Assembly (NCBI GenBank): GCA_023421955.1
Contig: JAEZSE010000014.1
Span: 1 to 64,000, forward strand
Length of the DNA stretch: 64,000 bases
DNA from: Bacillota bacterium
GTDB lineage: Bacteria > Bacillota > Clostridia > Christensenellales > UMGS416
Direction: 5' to 3'
Below the pieces are notes generated by a model, which was not told the origin of the DNA, searched no databases, and saw only the letters and a program-made list of their open reading frames with translations. Both the position numbers and the translations under genes were made by a program. Each line of letters opens with the position of its first letter. Within the stretch, counting starts at the first letter, position 1. Shown here piece after piece: positions 53,979-62,538 of this stretch.

Positions 53979-55262
53979 TCAAATTTTAACATCCAGTACC
54001 GTTTTCAACACATCACTTAACAACGAAACATCCAAAGCCCTGGGCTGCACACCCCTTTGCACGCATAATGCAGCCGCAGCCCCGGCGGCTTCGCCCAGCT
54101 CCATCATATTGCCCATGGATTTGCCGGCGCTATGGCCCATAAAGGTGGCCGAGGCGCAGCGCCCCGCCACCAGCAGGCCGTCCACCCTCTTGGGCACAAG
54201 ACTGCGGTAAGGGTAGGCATAGCCGGAAGCCATCGGGCCGATGTAGATCTGGTTGGCGTCGATGTGGCCGTATTTCCTCGCAACGGTGTCCGAAAACTCC
54301 TGTGACTGCTGCGAGTCCTCAAAGGTCTGCACATACTCACCGAGGATGCGCCGGGTGTCTCGCACACCCAGGATGTTGCCCACCTTGTCCAGAAAGCAAT
54401 TCTCTGCACCGGGCACCTTGTAATCATGGAGCACACGCACCAAATCCACGGCCACCTTCAGCCCGTTGCGCCGCGCCTTCGTGAGGTCTCCAGCGTCAAG
54501 GCCGTTCAGCCGCAGACCCTGGCCCCGCCAGGCGCCGTGGTTCACACCGACGATGCCGGGCACCGTGCCGGGGTTGAACCCATACCAGGCTGCGATGTGG
54601 TAGCCTCGCCCGTGGGCTTCATCGAAGATCTTGTTCAACTGAGCATAGGGCACAGGAAAAAAAACATCCTTATCTATCCCGCCAAGCGAGAAGCCCAGCG
54701 TAATTGGCATGTGGATGCCGTCTTCCTCCCGCCCCTCCATGAACTCGCAGCCTGCCGCTGCAGCCGCGTCGCCGTCGCCGGTGGCGTCCACCACAACGGT
54801 GGCATGATAGGCGACATGGCCCCGCTTTTCCCGCACCACCACGCCGGTCACGCGGGGTCCGTCCATCAACACATCGCAAACGGGGCTGAAAAGGCGGTAT
54901 GCAATCCCGGCCTCATCAAGCATCTCATAAATGGCAAGCTCGGAGTATTCCACATGGCAACTCAGGCCGTCACCGTTGATCACATCCTCACAGCCCGGCT
55001 CTGAAGCCACCGGGCCCAGCGCCTCGATGTGGCGCACCAGAATATCGTGGGCATAGGAGCGTTTCTGCCCCTTCAGCTTCAGGCGGTTCACCGGCATCCA
55101 CGGCACAGCGTTGATCGTGCCTCCGGGCAACCCGGCGCTTTCCAGTAACATCACTTGTGCGCCAAGTTTCGCCGCTGCCAGCGCCGCGCCCAGTCCCGCC
55201 GGGCCGCTGCCGCACACCACGACATCAACTTGTTCCTCTGCCACAAACCTCAACTCTTGCAT
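53979..55262 (-). CDS. FAD-dependent oxidoreductase (FAD_oxidored family)
   Basis: A 427-residue flavoprotein: Rossmann motif CGSGPAGLGAALAAAKLGA with GxGxxG at 18-23, ESAGLPGGTINAVPWMP, VVVDATGDGDAAAAAGCEF, and a C-terminal VPKRVDGLLVAGRC that closes the FAD site. This family includes enzymes found with xylan and aromatic degradation genes, but the reaction is rarely known. GGAGGAGAGAC precedes the ATG. It lies 32 bases downstream of the radical-SAM activase on the same strand and is probably in one transcript with the glycyl radical enzyme. Confidence 0.8.
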   Translation of the reverse strand: MQELRFVAEEQVDVVVCGSGPAGLGAALAAAKLGAQVMLLESAGLPGGTINAVPWMPVNRLKLKGQKRSYAHDILVRHIEALGPVASEPGCEDVINGDGLSCHVEYSELAIYEMLDEAGIAYRLFSPVCDVLMDGPRVTGVVVREKRGHVAYHATVVVDATGDGDAAAAAGCEFMEGREEDGIHMPITLGFSLGGIDKDVFFPVPYAQLNKIFDEAHGRGYHIAAWYGFNPGTVPGIVGVNHGAWRGQGLRLNGLDAGDLTKARRNGLKVAVDLVRVLHDYKVPGAENCFLDKVGNILGVRDTRRILGEYVQTFEDSQQSQEFSDTVARKYGHIDANQIYIGPMASGYAYPYRSLVPKRVDGLLVAGRCASATFMGHSAGKSMGNMMELGEAAGAAAALCVQRGVQPRALDVSLLSDVLKTVLDVKI

Positions 55263-55294
55263 GTCTCTCCTCCAGCCAGATGATTACGTGGCGG

Positions 55295-56194
55295 TCACTC
55301 CACCACGGTCAGTCCATGGGTTCGCATAATGGTGCGTAGTTCCTCCATCCGCTCAGGGCTTGGCTTTTCCACACGGGGCATCGTGTCCGCAAGCCCCAGC
55401 GCGCCGAACTTGGAACGGGCAAAGTCATGATAGGGCAACAAGCGAACTGCTGTTAGCGATGGCACCTGTGTGAGAAAACGGGCGATGCCCTCGATGGCGC
55501 TGTCGTTGACACCAGGCACGCAGGGCACCCGCACCTCCACCGGCACGCCGGTGCGCCCGACCGCCAGCAGGTTTTCGAGGATGCGCTCGTTGCCCAGCCC
55601 CGTCCATCGCCGGTGTGGCTCGGAGTCAATGTGTTTGATATCGTATAATACCATACTGGTATGCGGCAACACCATTTCAAAGGCGTCCCACGGCACAGCG
55701 CCGCAGGTGTCCAGCGCCGTGTGGATGCCTTCTGCCCGGCCGGCAGCAAAAAACGCGGCCACAAACCGGCTTTGCAGCAGCGGCTCGCCGCCGGAGGCGG
55801 TCACGCCGCCGCCCGATTCCTCGTAGAAAGCGCGATCGGCCAGCACTTCCCCCATTAGTTCCTGCACCGTGACGGGCTTGCCGTAAAACCTGAGTGCCTG
55901 CGGCCAGCAGGCTTCGACGCATTTGCCGCATTGCACGCAGCGGGTTCTGTCTATAGTGTGCGCGCCATCTGCGATGGCATGGGCGCCGTGGAGGCAAGCC
56001 TCCACACAAGCGCCGCACAGCGCGCATTTCTGCGTTGTAAATGAAAGCTCCGGCTGGCCGGCCATCCCCTCAGGGTTGTGGCACCAGGCGCAGCGCAGCG
56101 GGCAGCCCTTAAAAAACACCGTGGTGCGGATGCCAGGCCCGTCGTGCACGGCGAAGCGCTTCACATCAAATATGATTCCGGTATCTGTATTGAT
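55295..56194 (-). CDS. glycyl radical enzyme activase (radical SAM)
   Basis: A radical-SAM activating enzyme of the PFL-activase type. Numbered from GTG 56164 it has 289 residues; the radical-SAM cluster motif CPLRCAWC uses Cys21, Cys25 and Cys28, followed by two ferredoxin clusters (CALCGACVEAC, CVQCGKCVEAC), VTASGGEPLLQ and a C-terminal barrel. Family members begin with TGIIFDxKRF; the codons upstream of GTG encode INTDTGIIFDV in frame, with no ATG, GTG or TTG there. An ATC at 56194 stands eight bases after GAGGAG (56203-56208), so I place the start there, with GTG 56164 as the alternative. It installs the glycyl radical on the enzyme encoded just upstream. Confidence 0.85.
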   Translation of the reverse strand: MNTDTGIIFDVKRFAVHDGPGIRTTVFFKGCPLRCAWCHNPEGMAGQPELSFTTQKCALCGACVEACLHGAHAIADGAHTIDRTRCVQCGKCVEACWPQALRFYGKPVTVQELMGEVLADRAFYEESGGGVTASGGEPLLQSRFVAAFFAAGRAEGIHTALDTCGAVPWDAFEMVLPHTSMVLYDIKHIDSEPHRRWTGLGNERILENLLAVGRTGVPVEVRVPCVPGVNDSAIEGIARFLTQVPSLTAVRLLPYHDFARSKFGALGLADTMPRVEKPSPERMEELRTIMRTHGLTVVE

Positions 56195-56206
56195 AAGCCT
56201 ATCTCC

Positions 56207-58450
56207 TCATAAAAGATGTTTGTTTGCCTCGATGTATTGCTCCTGTTCATCAGGGCTCATCGAGGTGAAATACACGTTCCAGCCGCACACGCGCACCTGC
56301 AGCGTGGCGTAGTTTTCCGGGTGGGCCTGCGCATCGCGCAATGTCTGGCTATCAAACACATTGAATTGCATGCCGAAGCCGCCCAGCTTGAAATAGGTGC
56401 GCACCATCGCCAGAAAGGCTGAAAGCCCGTCGCTGCCCTGCACAGCCGAGGGGTGCAGGTAAATGTCCACCACCGAGCCGTTAGGGATGTCGGTATAGTT
56501 CAGCTTGGTCACAGACAGGATTTGGGCGGTGATGCCCTTCACATCCCGCGCCGTCATTGCGCCCACGCCGCCGGCGATGTATTGCCCGGCGGGCCTGCCG
56601 TCCGGCGTGGCGCCCATGCGCTTACCCAGGCGGTAGCGATAGTCAAGCGTGAACATCGACGCCCGGAACCACCCGCCCCGGGTGTTGGGTGTGGCATTGA
56701 CACAGGCGGTGTAGTGGTCGGCCACGCGTTTGGCAATGGCGTCCACCTCGGCGATATCGTTACCCCATTTGGGCACCCGGTGCACAAGATAACGGTGCAA
56801 TGCCTCATAGCCGCCAAAGTTATGATCAAGGGCGTCAATTAGTTCGGCCATCCCGCAGCGCTTTTCCTCAAACACCACCTGCCTGACTGCCATCAGCGAG
56901 TCGGCAATATTGGCCAGGCCCGCGCCCATGCAGCCGGTGTTGTTGTATTTGGGGCCGGCCTGCCCGATGTCACGACCCTTTTCCAGGCAGTCCACAAAGG
57001 ACCCAGCCAGCATCGGCGACGGGTTGATCTGCGGCCAGTGGTGCTCAAAACGGCGGATGTATTCAGTTGCCTGATCCACCTGATTGTTGACCTGCGACAG
57101 CACAGCCTGCTCAAACTCGTCGTAACTACCCATCAGCCGGGGGTCGCCGGTGGCTAGACCGATCGCCTTGCCCGAAATTGGATCAACCCCATTGTACAGC
57201 GCCAGCTCGACAGCCTTCAAAAGATTGATCTTCAGGCTCATGTTGCAGGCGATCTCCCTGCCCTCAATGGCCGGCTCGTAGCAGCCGATCAGCAGGTAGT
57301 TCCGGGCCTCCTCCAAGGTCTTGCCATGTTTCACAATCGCCGGGATCGCCGCATCGTCGTTGACCAGAACAAAAGCCGTCTTGCCCTGGCGGATGATTTT
57401 GAGCACCTGCGCCAGGAAGGTATCCGGCGTGTCGTGGCCGATGCGGATGGAAAGCTTGGGGTCGGTGGTGTCCAGCTCGTCATATGCTTCCAGCGCCAGC
57501 ACTGACAGCTCGTTGACGGCGTCGGAACCATCCTCCAGGCAGCCGCCGAAATAGAAATTCTTTCCGTTGGCCACACCCCGCGTATGAGCAAAGAACTTGG
57601 TCCAGAAATACTTGATGAGCTCCTTGGCCTGTTCGCGGTTCAAGCGGCCAGCGGCCAGGTCGGCACTGTAGTAGGGCCAATAGAGCCGGTCGAAGCCGCC
57701 CATGGAGCGCAGCCACTCGCCCTCCATCTCGATGGCCTGGTGCAAAAGATAGGTGAACTGCAGCGCCTCGTGCAGCGTGCGGGGCGGGTTGGCCGGCACC
57801 CATTCCAAAGCCTCTGCCACCATGAGCAGCCGGGCGGAGCCTTCGGGGCAATGAGCAGCTTCCTCCCGAGCGAGGGCCGCCAGCCTGCCGGCCCATGCGA
57901 TGATCGCCTGATACACAATCTCCACGGATTCATAAAAATCAGCCTGTTCTTGGGTAAGCTGATCCCTATGGGCAGCCCTGCAGCGCCGGGCATCCTCGAT
58001 CAAGCCGAGCAACCCTCGTGAAAGCATGTGGGTCCAACCAGCTGCCGTATGCCCAAGATCCAATTCACCTTCCAGCAGGCCTGTTGAAACGGCCTCGGCC
58101 ATCCACGCCGTTTCTTCCGGCAGGATCGTTAGCTTCACCTCATCGCTCCAGCGGGTTTGGAGCTTTCGCAGAATGCCGCCGTGCTGCAGTTTGTCGGCAA
58201 AAAAGTCCAGCGGGTCCACGCCGATGCAGCCCCGCTCCAGCACCAATTCCGCCACGCGGGCTTTCTGGATGACGCGGCTGTGCCCGGCATACTCGGCAAG
58301 GCAATCCTCCGATGCTTGTTCCAACGCTTCCGGCGAGAGGCCTGTGGAGGCGTCGTAAGCAGGGCTCACATATTGCTGCTCCAGGCGTTTCCTGTCGCGG
58401 TCAAAGCAGCCCCATATAGACTCCATATGGTGGGTTAGCCGTTCCTGCAT
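56207..58450 (-). CDS. glycyl radical enzyme, PFL-like, substrate unknown
   Basis: A 747-residue pyruvate formate-lyase superfamily enzyme. The thiyl Cys is at 390 in LLIGCYEPAI, where Glu two residues later is the typical base. The C-terminal glycyl loop is VRVCGWNVYF, with radical Gly723, 24 residues from the end. The usual loop reads RV(A/S)GY; Cys and Trp beside the Gly are uncommon. The paired cysteines of true PFL are absent, so it is more like dehydratase or lyase members of the family. Start ATG at 58450. Oxygen sensitivity of the radical implies a strict anaerobe. Confidence 0.85.
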   Translation of the reverse strand: MQERLTHHMESIWGCFDRDRKRLEQQYVSPAYDASTGLSPEALEQASEDCLAEYAGHSRVIQKARVAELVLERGCIGVDPLDFFADKLQHGGILRKLQTRWSDEVKLTILPEETAWMAEAVSTGLLEGELDLGHTAAGWTHMLSRGLLGLIEDARRCRAAHRDQLTQEQADFYESVEIVYQAIIAWAGRLAALAREEAAHCPEGSARLLMVAEALEWVPANPPRTLHEALQFTYLLHQAIEMEGEWLRSMGGFDRLYWPYYSADLAAGRLNREQAKELIKYFWTKFFAHTRGVANGKNFYFGGCLEDGSDAVNELSVLALEAYDELDTTDPKLSIRIGHDTPDTFLAQVLKIIRQGKTAFVLVNDDAAIPAIVKHGKTLEEARNYLLIGCYEPAIEGREIACNMSLKINLLKAVELALYNGVDPISGKAIGLATGDPRLMGSYDEFEQAVLSQVNNQVDQATEYIRRFEHHWPQINPSPMLAGSFVDCLEKGRDIGQAGPKYNNTGCMGAGLANIADSLMAVRQVVFEEKRCGMAELIDALDHNFGGYEALHRYLVHRVPKWGNDIAEVDAIAKRVADHYTACVNATPNTRGGWFRASMFTLDYRYRLGKRMGATPDGRPAGQYIAGGVGAMTARDVKGITAQILSVTKLNYTDIPNGSVVDIYLHPSAVQGSDGLSAFLAMVRTYFKLGGFGMQFNVFDSQTLRDAQAHPENYATLQVRVCGWNVYFTSMSPDEQEQYIEANKHLL

Positions 58451-58592
58451 CTTTCCCTCCGCTTACTCTTTCAAACGATTGTCCACAGAAGCATTATATC
58501 ATTTTATATGGATGCCGGACGCTTGGATTTGCTAAATAACCGAATGTTCCCATTCATGATATAATGGCGGGAGTAACCACGGAGGTGACGCC

Positions 58593-59879
58593 ATGAAGCC
58601 ATTAAAGAGCTACAAGTTTGTGCGCGGGTTCAACTACACACAGAGCAATGTGTGGACGGACACCAACTTCTGGGAGGAGTATGACCACGACATCGTGGAG
58701 CGTGACATGGGCTACGCCGAGCGGCTGAAGCTCAACAGCGCCCGTGTTTTCCTGACCTACTCTTCCTATGCAAAGGATCGGGAGGGCTTCCTTGCCAATG
58801 TGAAGGACTTCGTGAAAACCGCCTGGGCCCACGGCATTTCCACCAACCCCATCATCTATCACGGCATGCGGTTTTTGCCGGAAGACCTGGCACGGGGCTG
58901 GTCACCGGAGCCCTCCAAAACGCTGCTGGACAAAAGCAGCTGGGTGCTGGGCGAGCGTTACTTCGATGATTTGTATGAAGCCATCGGCCAGGAGCCAGGC
59001 TTGTTGTTCTGGGATATCTCCAATGAGCCCGGTTACCGGCTGGATGAGGGCACCTATTACCCCGAAGAGCCGGCCCATCTGCGGGATGACATTGCCCATG
59101 GCGAAGCGGACCTGGAGCAGCTGCGTTACCGGCAGGAGCTGGTGTGGGAGTTCATCCGCCATTTCTGCCGCTATGTGAAGAGCAAGGACCCGGTGAATGC
59201 CATCGGCCTGGGCAACACGTTCATTTATGAGACCGAGGCGAGCAAAACGGCAGAGCTGGTGGACATCATCGTGTTCCACGACTACTCTTCCACCCGCAAG
59301 CGCCTGCGGGAAGTCTGCGACATGGCCAAGGCGCTGGGCGAAAAATATGGCAAACCGGTGGTCAACAACGAGACCTGCTGCCTCTGCCGCGCCAACCCAT
59401 ATGACATGACGCTGGAAATCCTGGAGGAGTATAACTTTGGATGGTATATCTTTGAGCTGATGATCGGCAGCGACGTGTGGAACCGCGTGCATGGCGTGGT
59501 TTACCCCGACGGCACGGTGCGCGACCCCTCCATTGTGGCGGCATTGATGGGCTTCTACCGCAACCGCGGCGAGAGCGCAATCTATCCCAACGTGAACCAG
59601 GAGCAGCATGCCCAACGGGCAATCCGCCTGGCGGAAAGGGCTCTATCAGAAGCCAGCATCAGCTTCAGCGGTGATCACAGCAACGACACGGAGGGCTTGC
59701 TGGAAGCTTGTGAATACATCGCCAACCTGCTGGAGGGCGGGGAGCATGTGCCGATGGACGTGCCGCCGACAGCAAGAATAGCAGCCTACCGCCGGCAGGC
59801 CAAGCCCAACGCCGATGAAATCAGGCGCTGGCTCAGCGAGCTGGTGCGCACTTTGAAAACGGCCTGCCACATTTTTTAG
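58593..59879 (+). CDS. GH5-like clan A glycosidase
   Basis: A 428-residue TIM-barrel hydrolase: VRGFNYTQSNVWTDTNFW, then FWDISNEPGY with probable acid/base Glu145, and VVNNETCC with probable nucleophile Glu260, near WYIFELMIGS. No signal peptide or binding module; the last 100 residues are helical. CGGAGGTGA precedes the ATG. It is transcribed divergently from the glycyl radical enzyme, with a 142-base gap. Likely an exo-acting or oligosaccharide-specific beta-glycosidase; exact specificity unclear. Confidence 0.78.
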   Translation: MKPLKSYKFVRGFNYTQSNVWTDTNFWEEYDHDIVERDMGYAERLKLNSARVFLTYSSYAKDREGFLANVKDFVKTAWAHGISTNPIIYHGMRFLPEDLARGWSPEPSKTLLDKSSWVLGERYFDDLYEAIGQEPGLLFWDISNEPGYRLDEGTYYPEEPAHLRDDIAHGEADLEQLRYRQELVWEFIRHFCRYVKSKDPVNAIGLGNTFIYETEASKTAELVDIIVFHDYSSTRKRLREVCDMAKALGEKYGKPVVNNETCCLCRANPYDMTLEILEEYNFGWYIFELMIGSDVWNRVHGVVYPDGTVRDPSIVAALMGFYRNRGESAIYPNVNQEQHAQRAIRLAERALSEASISFSGDHSNDTEGLLEACEYIANLLEGGEHVPMDVPPTARIAAYRRQAKPNADEIRRWLSELVRTLKTACHIF

Positions 59880-59898
59880 TCACACGCATACACATGAG

Positions 59899-59940
59899 AA
59901 AGCCCCGGAACCTGATAGAACAGGATCCGGGGCTTTTGAT
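59899..59940. terminator. intrinsic terminator between converging genes
   Basis: Stem AAAGCCCCGGA-A-CCTG with CAGG-A-TCCGGGGCTTTT (59899-59937). It ends the GH5-like gene and possibly the converging rnf operon. Confidence 0.8.
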
Positions 59941-59982
59941 TCCATTTCATGTCTGCCCGAATGGACAAACTGAGGTGTCAGA

Positions 59983-60798
59983 TTATACTTGAGGCTTGCC
60001 ATCCTGGCCGGGTGCCCGCCAAATGATCTTGCGGGGGCATTTTTCAACACAGGCCATGCAGGCGGTGCACTTGTCATAATCGAAGGCCGGCAGGTCGTTC
60101 ACCATTGTGATCGCACCAAACTCACAGGCTTTTTCACACAGGGCGCAGCCGATGCAGCCCACCTGGCAGTTGTCGCGCACCTGCTTGCCCTTGAACACAT
60201 TGGAGCACTCCACGCGCACCACGCTGCCAGCCGGCAACAGGTGGATGATGTGGCGGGGGCATTCGGCTACGCATTTGCCGCAGGTGATGCAGCGGCTGTG
60301 GTCGATCACGCTGAGGCCGTCCACAATACGGATGGCATCGGTGGGGCACACTCTTGCGCAGTTGCCAAAGCCCAGGCAGCTCATCGGGCAGTTCTTCACG
60401 CCGTCATCCAATGCGGCTACTGCTGCACAATCGTTCAAGCCCTCATAATGAAACTTGAGGGGCGAGTTGTGCAGCGTGCCCCGGCATTGCACATGGGCAA
60501 TCAACGGCTTGATGCCGCTGGCGTCCACACCCATGAGCGCGGCGATCTTTCGGGCGTTTTCCGCCGAGTTCACCGTGCAGGCATTCACAGCGGCGCCTTC
60601 GGTCACGATGGCGGCGGCCAGACCGTCACAGCCCGGATGGCCGCAGGCGCCGCAGTTTGCGCCGGGCAGCAGCGCGCGCACCTCATCAATCTTCGGGTCG
60701 CGCTGCACGCTGAAAAACTTTCCAGCGATGGCCAGCGCCACCCCGAACAACAAACCCAGTGCGGCGATCACGCCGGCGCTGATCAGAATCGTTTCCAC
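59983..60798 (-). CDS. rnfB: Rnf complex subunit RnfB
   Basis: A 271-residue iron-sulfur subunit: one N-terminal membrane helix, a GANCGACGHPGCDGL cluster motif (residues 45-62), then ferredoxin-type clusters CPMSCLGFGNCARVCP, CITCGKCVAECP, CQVGCIGCALCEKAC and CTACMACVEKCP. RnfB is the entry point for electrons from reduced ferredoxin. Last gene of the rnfCDGEAB order. Confidence 0.95.
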   Translation of the reverse strand: METILISAGVIAALGLLFGVALAIAGKFFSVQRDPKIDEVRALLPGANCGACGHPGCDGLAAAIVTEGAAVNACTVNSAENARKIAALMGVDASGIKPLIAHVQCRGTLHNSPLKFHYEGLNDCAAVAALDDGVKNCPMSCLGFGNCARVCPTDAIRIVDGLSVIDHSRCITCGKCVAECPRHIIHLLPAGSVVRVECSNVFKGKQVRDNCQVGCIGCALCEKACEFGAITMVNDLPAFDYDKCTACMACVEKCPRKIIWRAPGQDGKPQV

Positions 60799-60810
60799 AG
60801 GAGCCCTCCT

Positions 60811-61395
60811 TTATTTACCCAGGCCGCTGAAGCCCATGAACGCGATAGCCATCAGGCTCGCCGCGATCAATGTGATCGGGAAGCCCTTCAATGGCTGCGG
60901 GATCTGCATGTTTTCCAGCCGCTCGCGGATGCCAGCCATCAGCACGATGGCGATCGTGAAACCGATGCCGCCGAACGCACCGTTCACCACGCTCTCCAGC
61001 AGCGTGTAATTGCTCTCAATGTTGAGGATCGCAACGCCCAGCACGGCGCAGTTGGTTGTGATCAGGGGAAGATAAACACCCAGAGACTTGTAAAGCGACT
61101 CGTTGGTCTTCTGCAGCACCATCTCCACAAACTGCACCAGCGCCGCTATCACCAGGATGAACGCGATCGTCTGCATGAAGCCGATGTTCAGAGCATCAAG
61201 CACATAGCGCTGCACAACCCAGGTGACCAGAGAGGCCATCGCCATCACGAATGTGACGGCCATGCCCATGCCGGCGGCAGACTTGATCTTTTGCGACACG
61301 CCCAAAAACGGGCAAATGCCCAAGAAGCGCACCAGAACAAAGTTATTTACAAGCGCTGCACCCACCGCAATCAGCGCAAGACTTGAAATCGTCAT
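60811..61395 (-). CDS. rnfA: Rnf complex subunit RnfA
   Basis: A 194-residue, six-helix membrane subunit: ALVNNFVLVRFLGICPFLGVS, MGMAVTFVMAMASLVTWVV is shortened here to MGMAVTFVM, and LITTNCAVLGVAILN. The NCAVLG loop carries the Cys of the intramembrane cluster shared with RnfE. It starts inside the rnfE coding region (53-base overlap), with AAGGGGGTG ahead of the ATG. Confidence 0.95.
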   Translation of the reverse strand: MTISSLALIAVGAALVNNFVLVRFLGICPFLGVSQKIKSAAGMGMAVTFVMAMASLVTWVVQRYVLDALNIGFMQTIAFILVIAALVQFVEMVLQKTNESLYKSLGVYLPLITTNCAVLGVAILNIESNYTLLESVVNGAFGGIGFTIAIVLMAGIRERLENMQIPQPLKGFPITLIAASLMAIAFMGFSGLGK

Positions 61396-61999
61396 GCATG
61401 CGCACCCCCTTCTTCTTCAAGGATAACAGATTGAGTAAACCAAGCAACAAGCCCAGGGCAAGGAACCCGCCGGGGGCCAGCAGCATGATGATCACCGGTG
61501 TGTAAGCCTGGCCCAGCACCGCAATGCCAAAGAGCGTGCCCGCCCCCAATAGCTCGCGGATGGAGGCCAGGATCGTGAGCGCCAGCGTAAAGCCCATGCC
61601 CATGCCCAGGCCATCCATGGCGCTGAGCCACGGGCTATGAGAGCTGGCGTAGGCTTCTGCTCGGCCCAGGATGATGCAGTTGACTACGATCAGCGGAATG
61701 TAGAGCCCCAGCGCCTTGTCCAGATCCGGCGCGTAGGCCTTCATAAACAATTGCACGATCGTGGTGAAGGATGCAATGATCACCACATAGGCCGGGATGC
61801 GCACGCGGGAGGGGATGAAATTGCGCAGCAGCGCCACAAACACATTGGAGCACACCAGCACCACCGTGGCGGCAACGCCCATTCCAATGCCGTTGATGGC
61901 GGCGGTGGAGACGGCCAGCGTGGGGCACATTCCCAGCAGCAGCCGGAAGGTCGGGTTCTCCTTCCAAAGGCCGGTCAGTATCGTCTTCCAGGAATTCAT
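61343..61999 (-). CDS. rnfE: Rnf complex subunit RnfE with four-cysteine tail
   Basis: A 218-residue membrane subunit: WKENPTFRLLLGMCPTLAVS, GLYIPLIVVNCIILGRAEA, and six helices. The VNC loop is the counterpart of RnfA's NCAVLG. The C-terminus extends to CADCGGCSACK, four Cys at 208, 211, 214 and 217 in a CxxCxxCxxC pattern. This tail is encoded in the 53 bases that overlap the start of rnfA. Confidence 0.93.
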   Translation of the reverse strand: MNSWKTILTGLWKENPTFRLLLGMCPTLAVSTAAINGIGMGVAATVVLVCSNVFVALLRNFIPSRVRIPAYVVIIASFTTIVQLFMKAYAPDLDKALGLYIPLIVVNCIILGRAEAYASSHSPWLSAMDGLGMGMGFTLALTILASIRELLGAGTLFGIAVLGQAYTPVIIMLLAPGGFLALGLLLGLLNLLSLKKKGVRMHDDFKSCADCGGCSACK

Positions 62000-62538
62000 G
62001 GTTTCACCTCAATCGAAAGCGCGAAGTCGCGCGCCCGGTTCACTGCGTCGGTCACGGCCTGGCTGGTGATGGTGGCGCCGGTCAAAGCATCCACCTCGTT
62101 GCCGGTAGCGCCGCCGCCCTTCTTCACGGTGATTGCGCCGTCTTTTCCGGCAAACTGGCCGGTGAAGCTTTCCTTCCCGGCATTTTTACCCAGGCCCGGC
62201 GTCTCGTTGTTGCTGCCAACGACCACGCCGCGCACCACGCCGTTGCCGTCCACACCCACAGTGACCACAAACGCACCTGCATAACCGGAGGCCTCCACCT
62301 CCAGCACGCGCCCGCCGGTCTCAGCATCCACATAGAGCCCAAGCACACCTTGCGGCAGGGCTGTTGTGGTGTCCTGGGTGAAGTTGCCGCTTAACACCTT
62401 TGTCCTGGCCTGCTCAGCCGCCAGCCTGGTCTGCTCGGCAATGGGCTCTTTGGTAATCACATAGGTGGCGCCCAGCGCCAAACCTGCGATCAACGCAATG
62501 AGGAGCAGCCTGCCGCCCAACCGTATCATCTCACGCAC
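61996..62538 (-). CDS. rnfG: Rnf complex subunit RnfG
   Basis: A 180-residue subunit: one N-terminal helix and an extracytoplasmic FMN-binding domain with VDALTGATITSQAVT, where the flavin is attached covalently to the second Thr of TGATIT. The stop overlaps the rnfE ATG by four bases. Confidence 0.93.
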   Translation of the reverse strand: MREMIRLGGRLLLIALIAGLALGATYVITKEPIAEQTRLAAEQARTKVLSGNFTQDTTTALPQGVLGLYVDAETGGRVLEVEASGYAGAFVVTVGVDGNGVVRGVVVGSNNETPGLGKNAGKESFTGQFAGKDGAITVKKGGGATGNEVDALTGATITSQAVTDAVNRARDFALSIEVKP

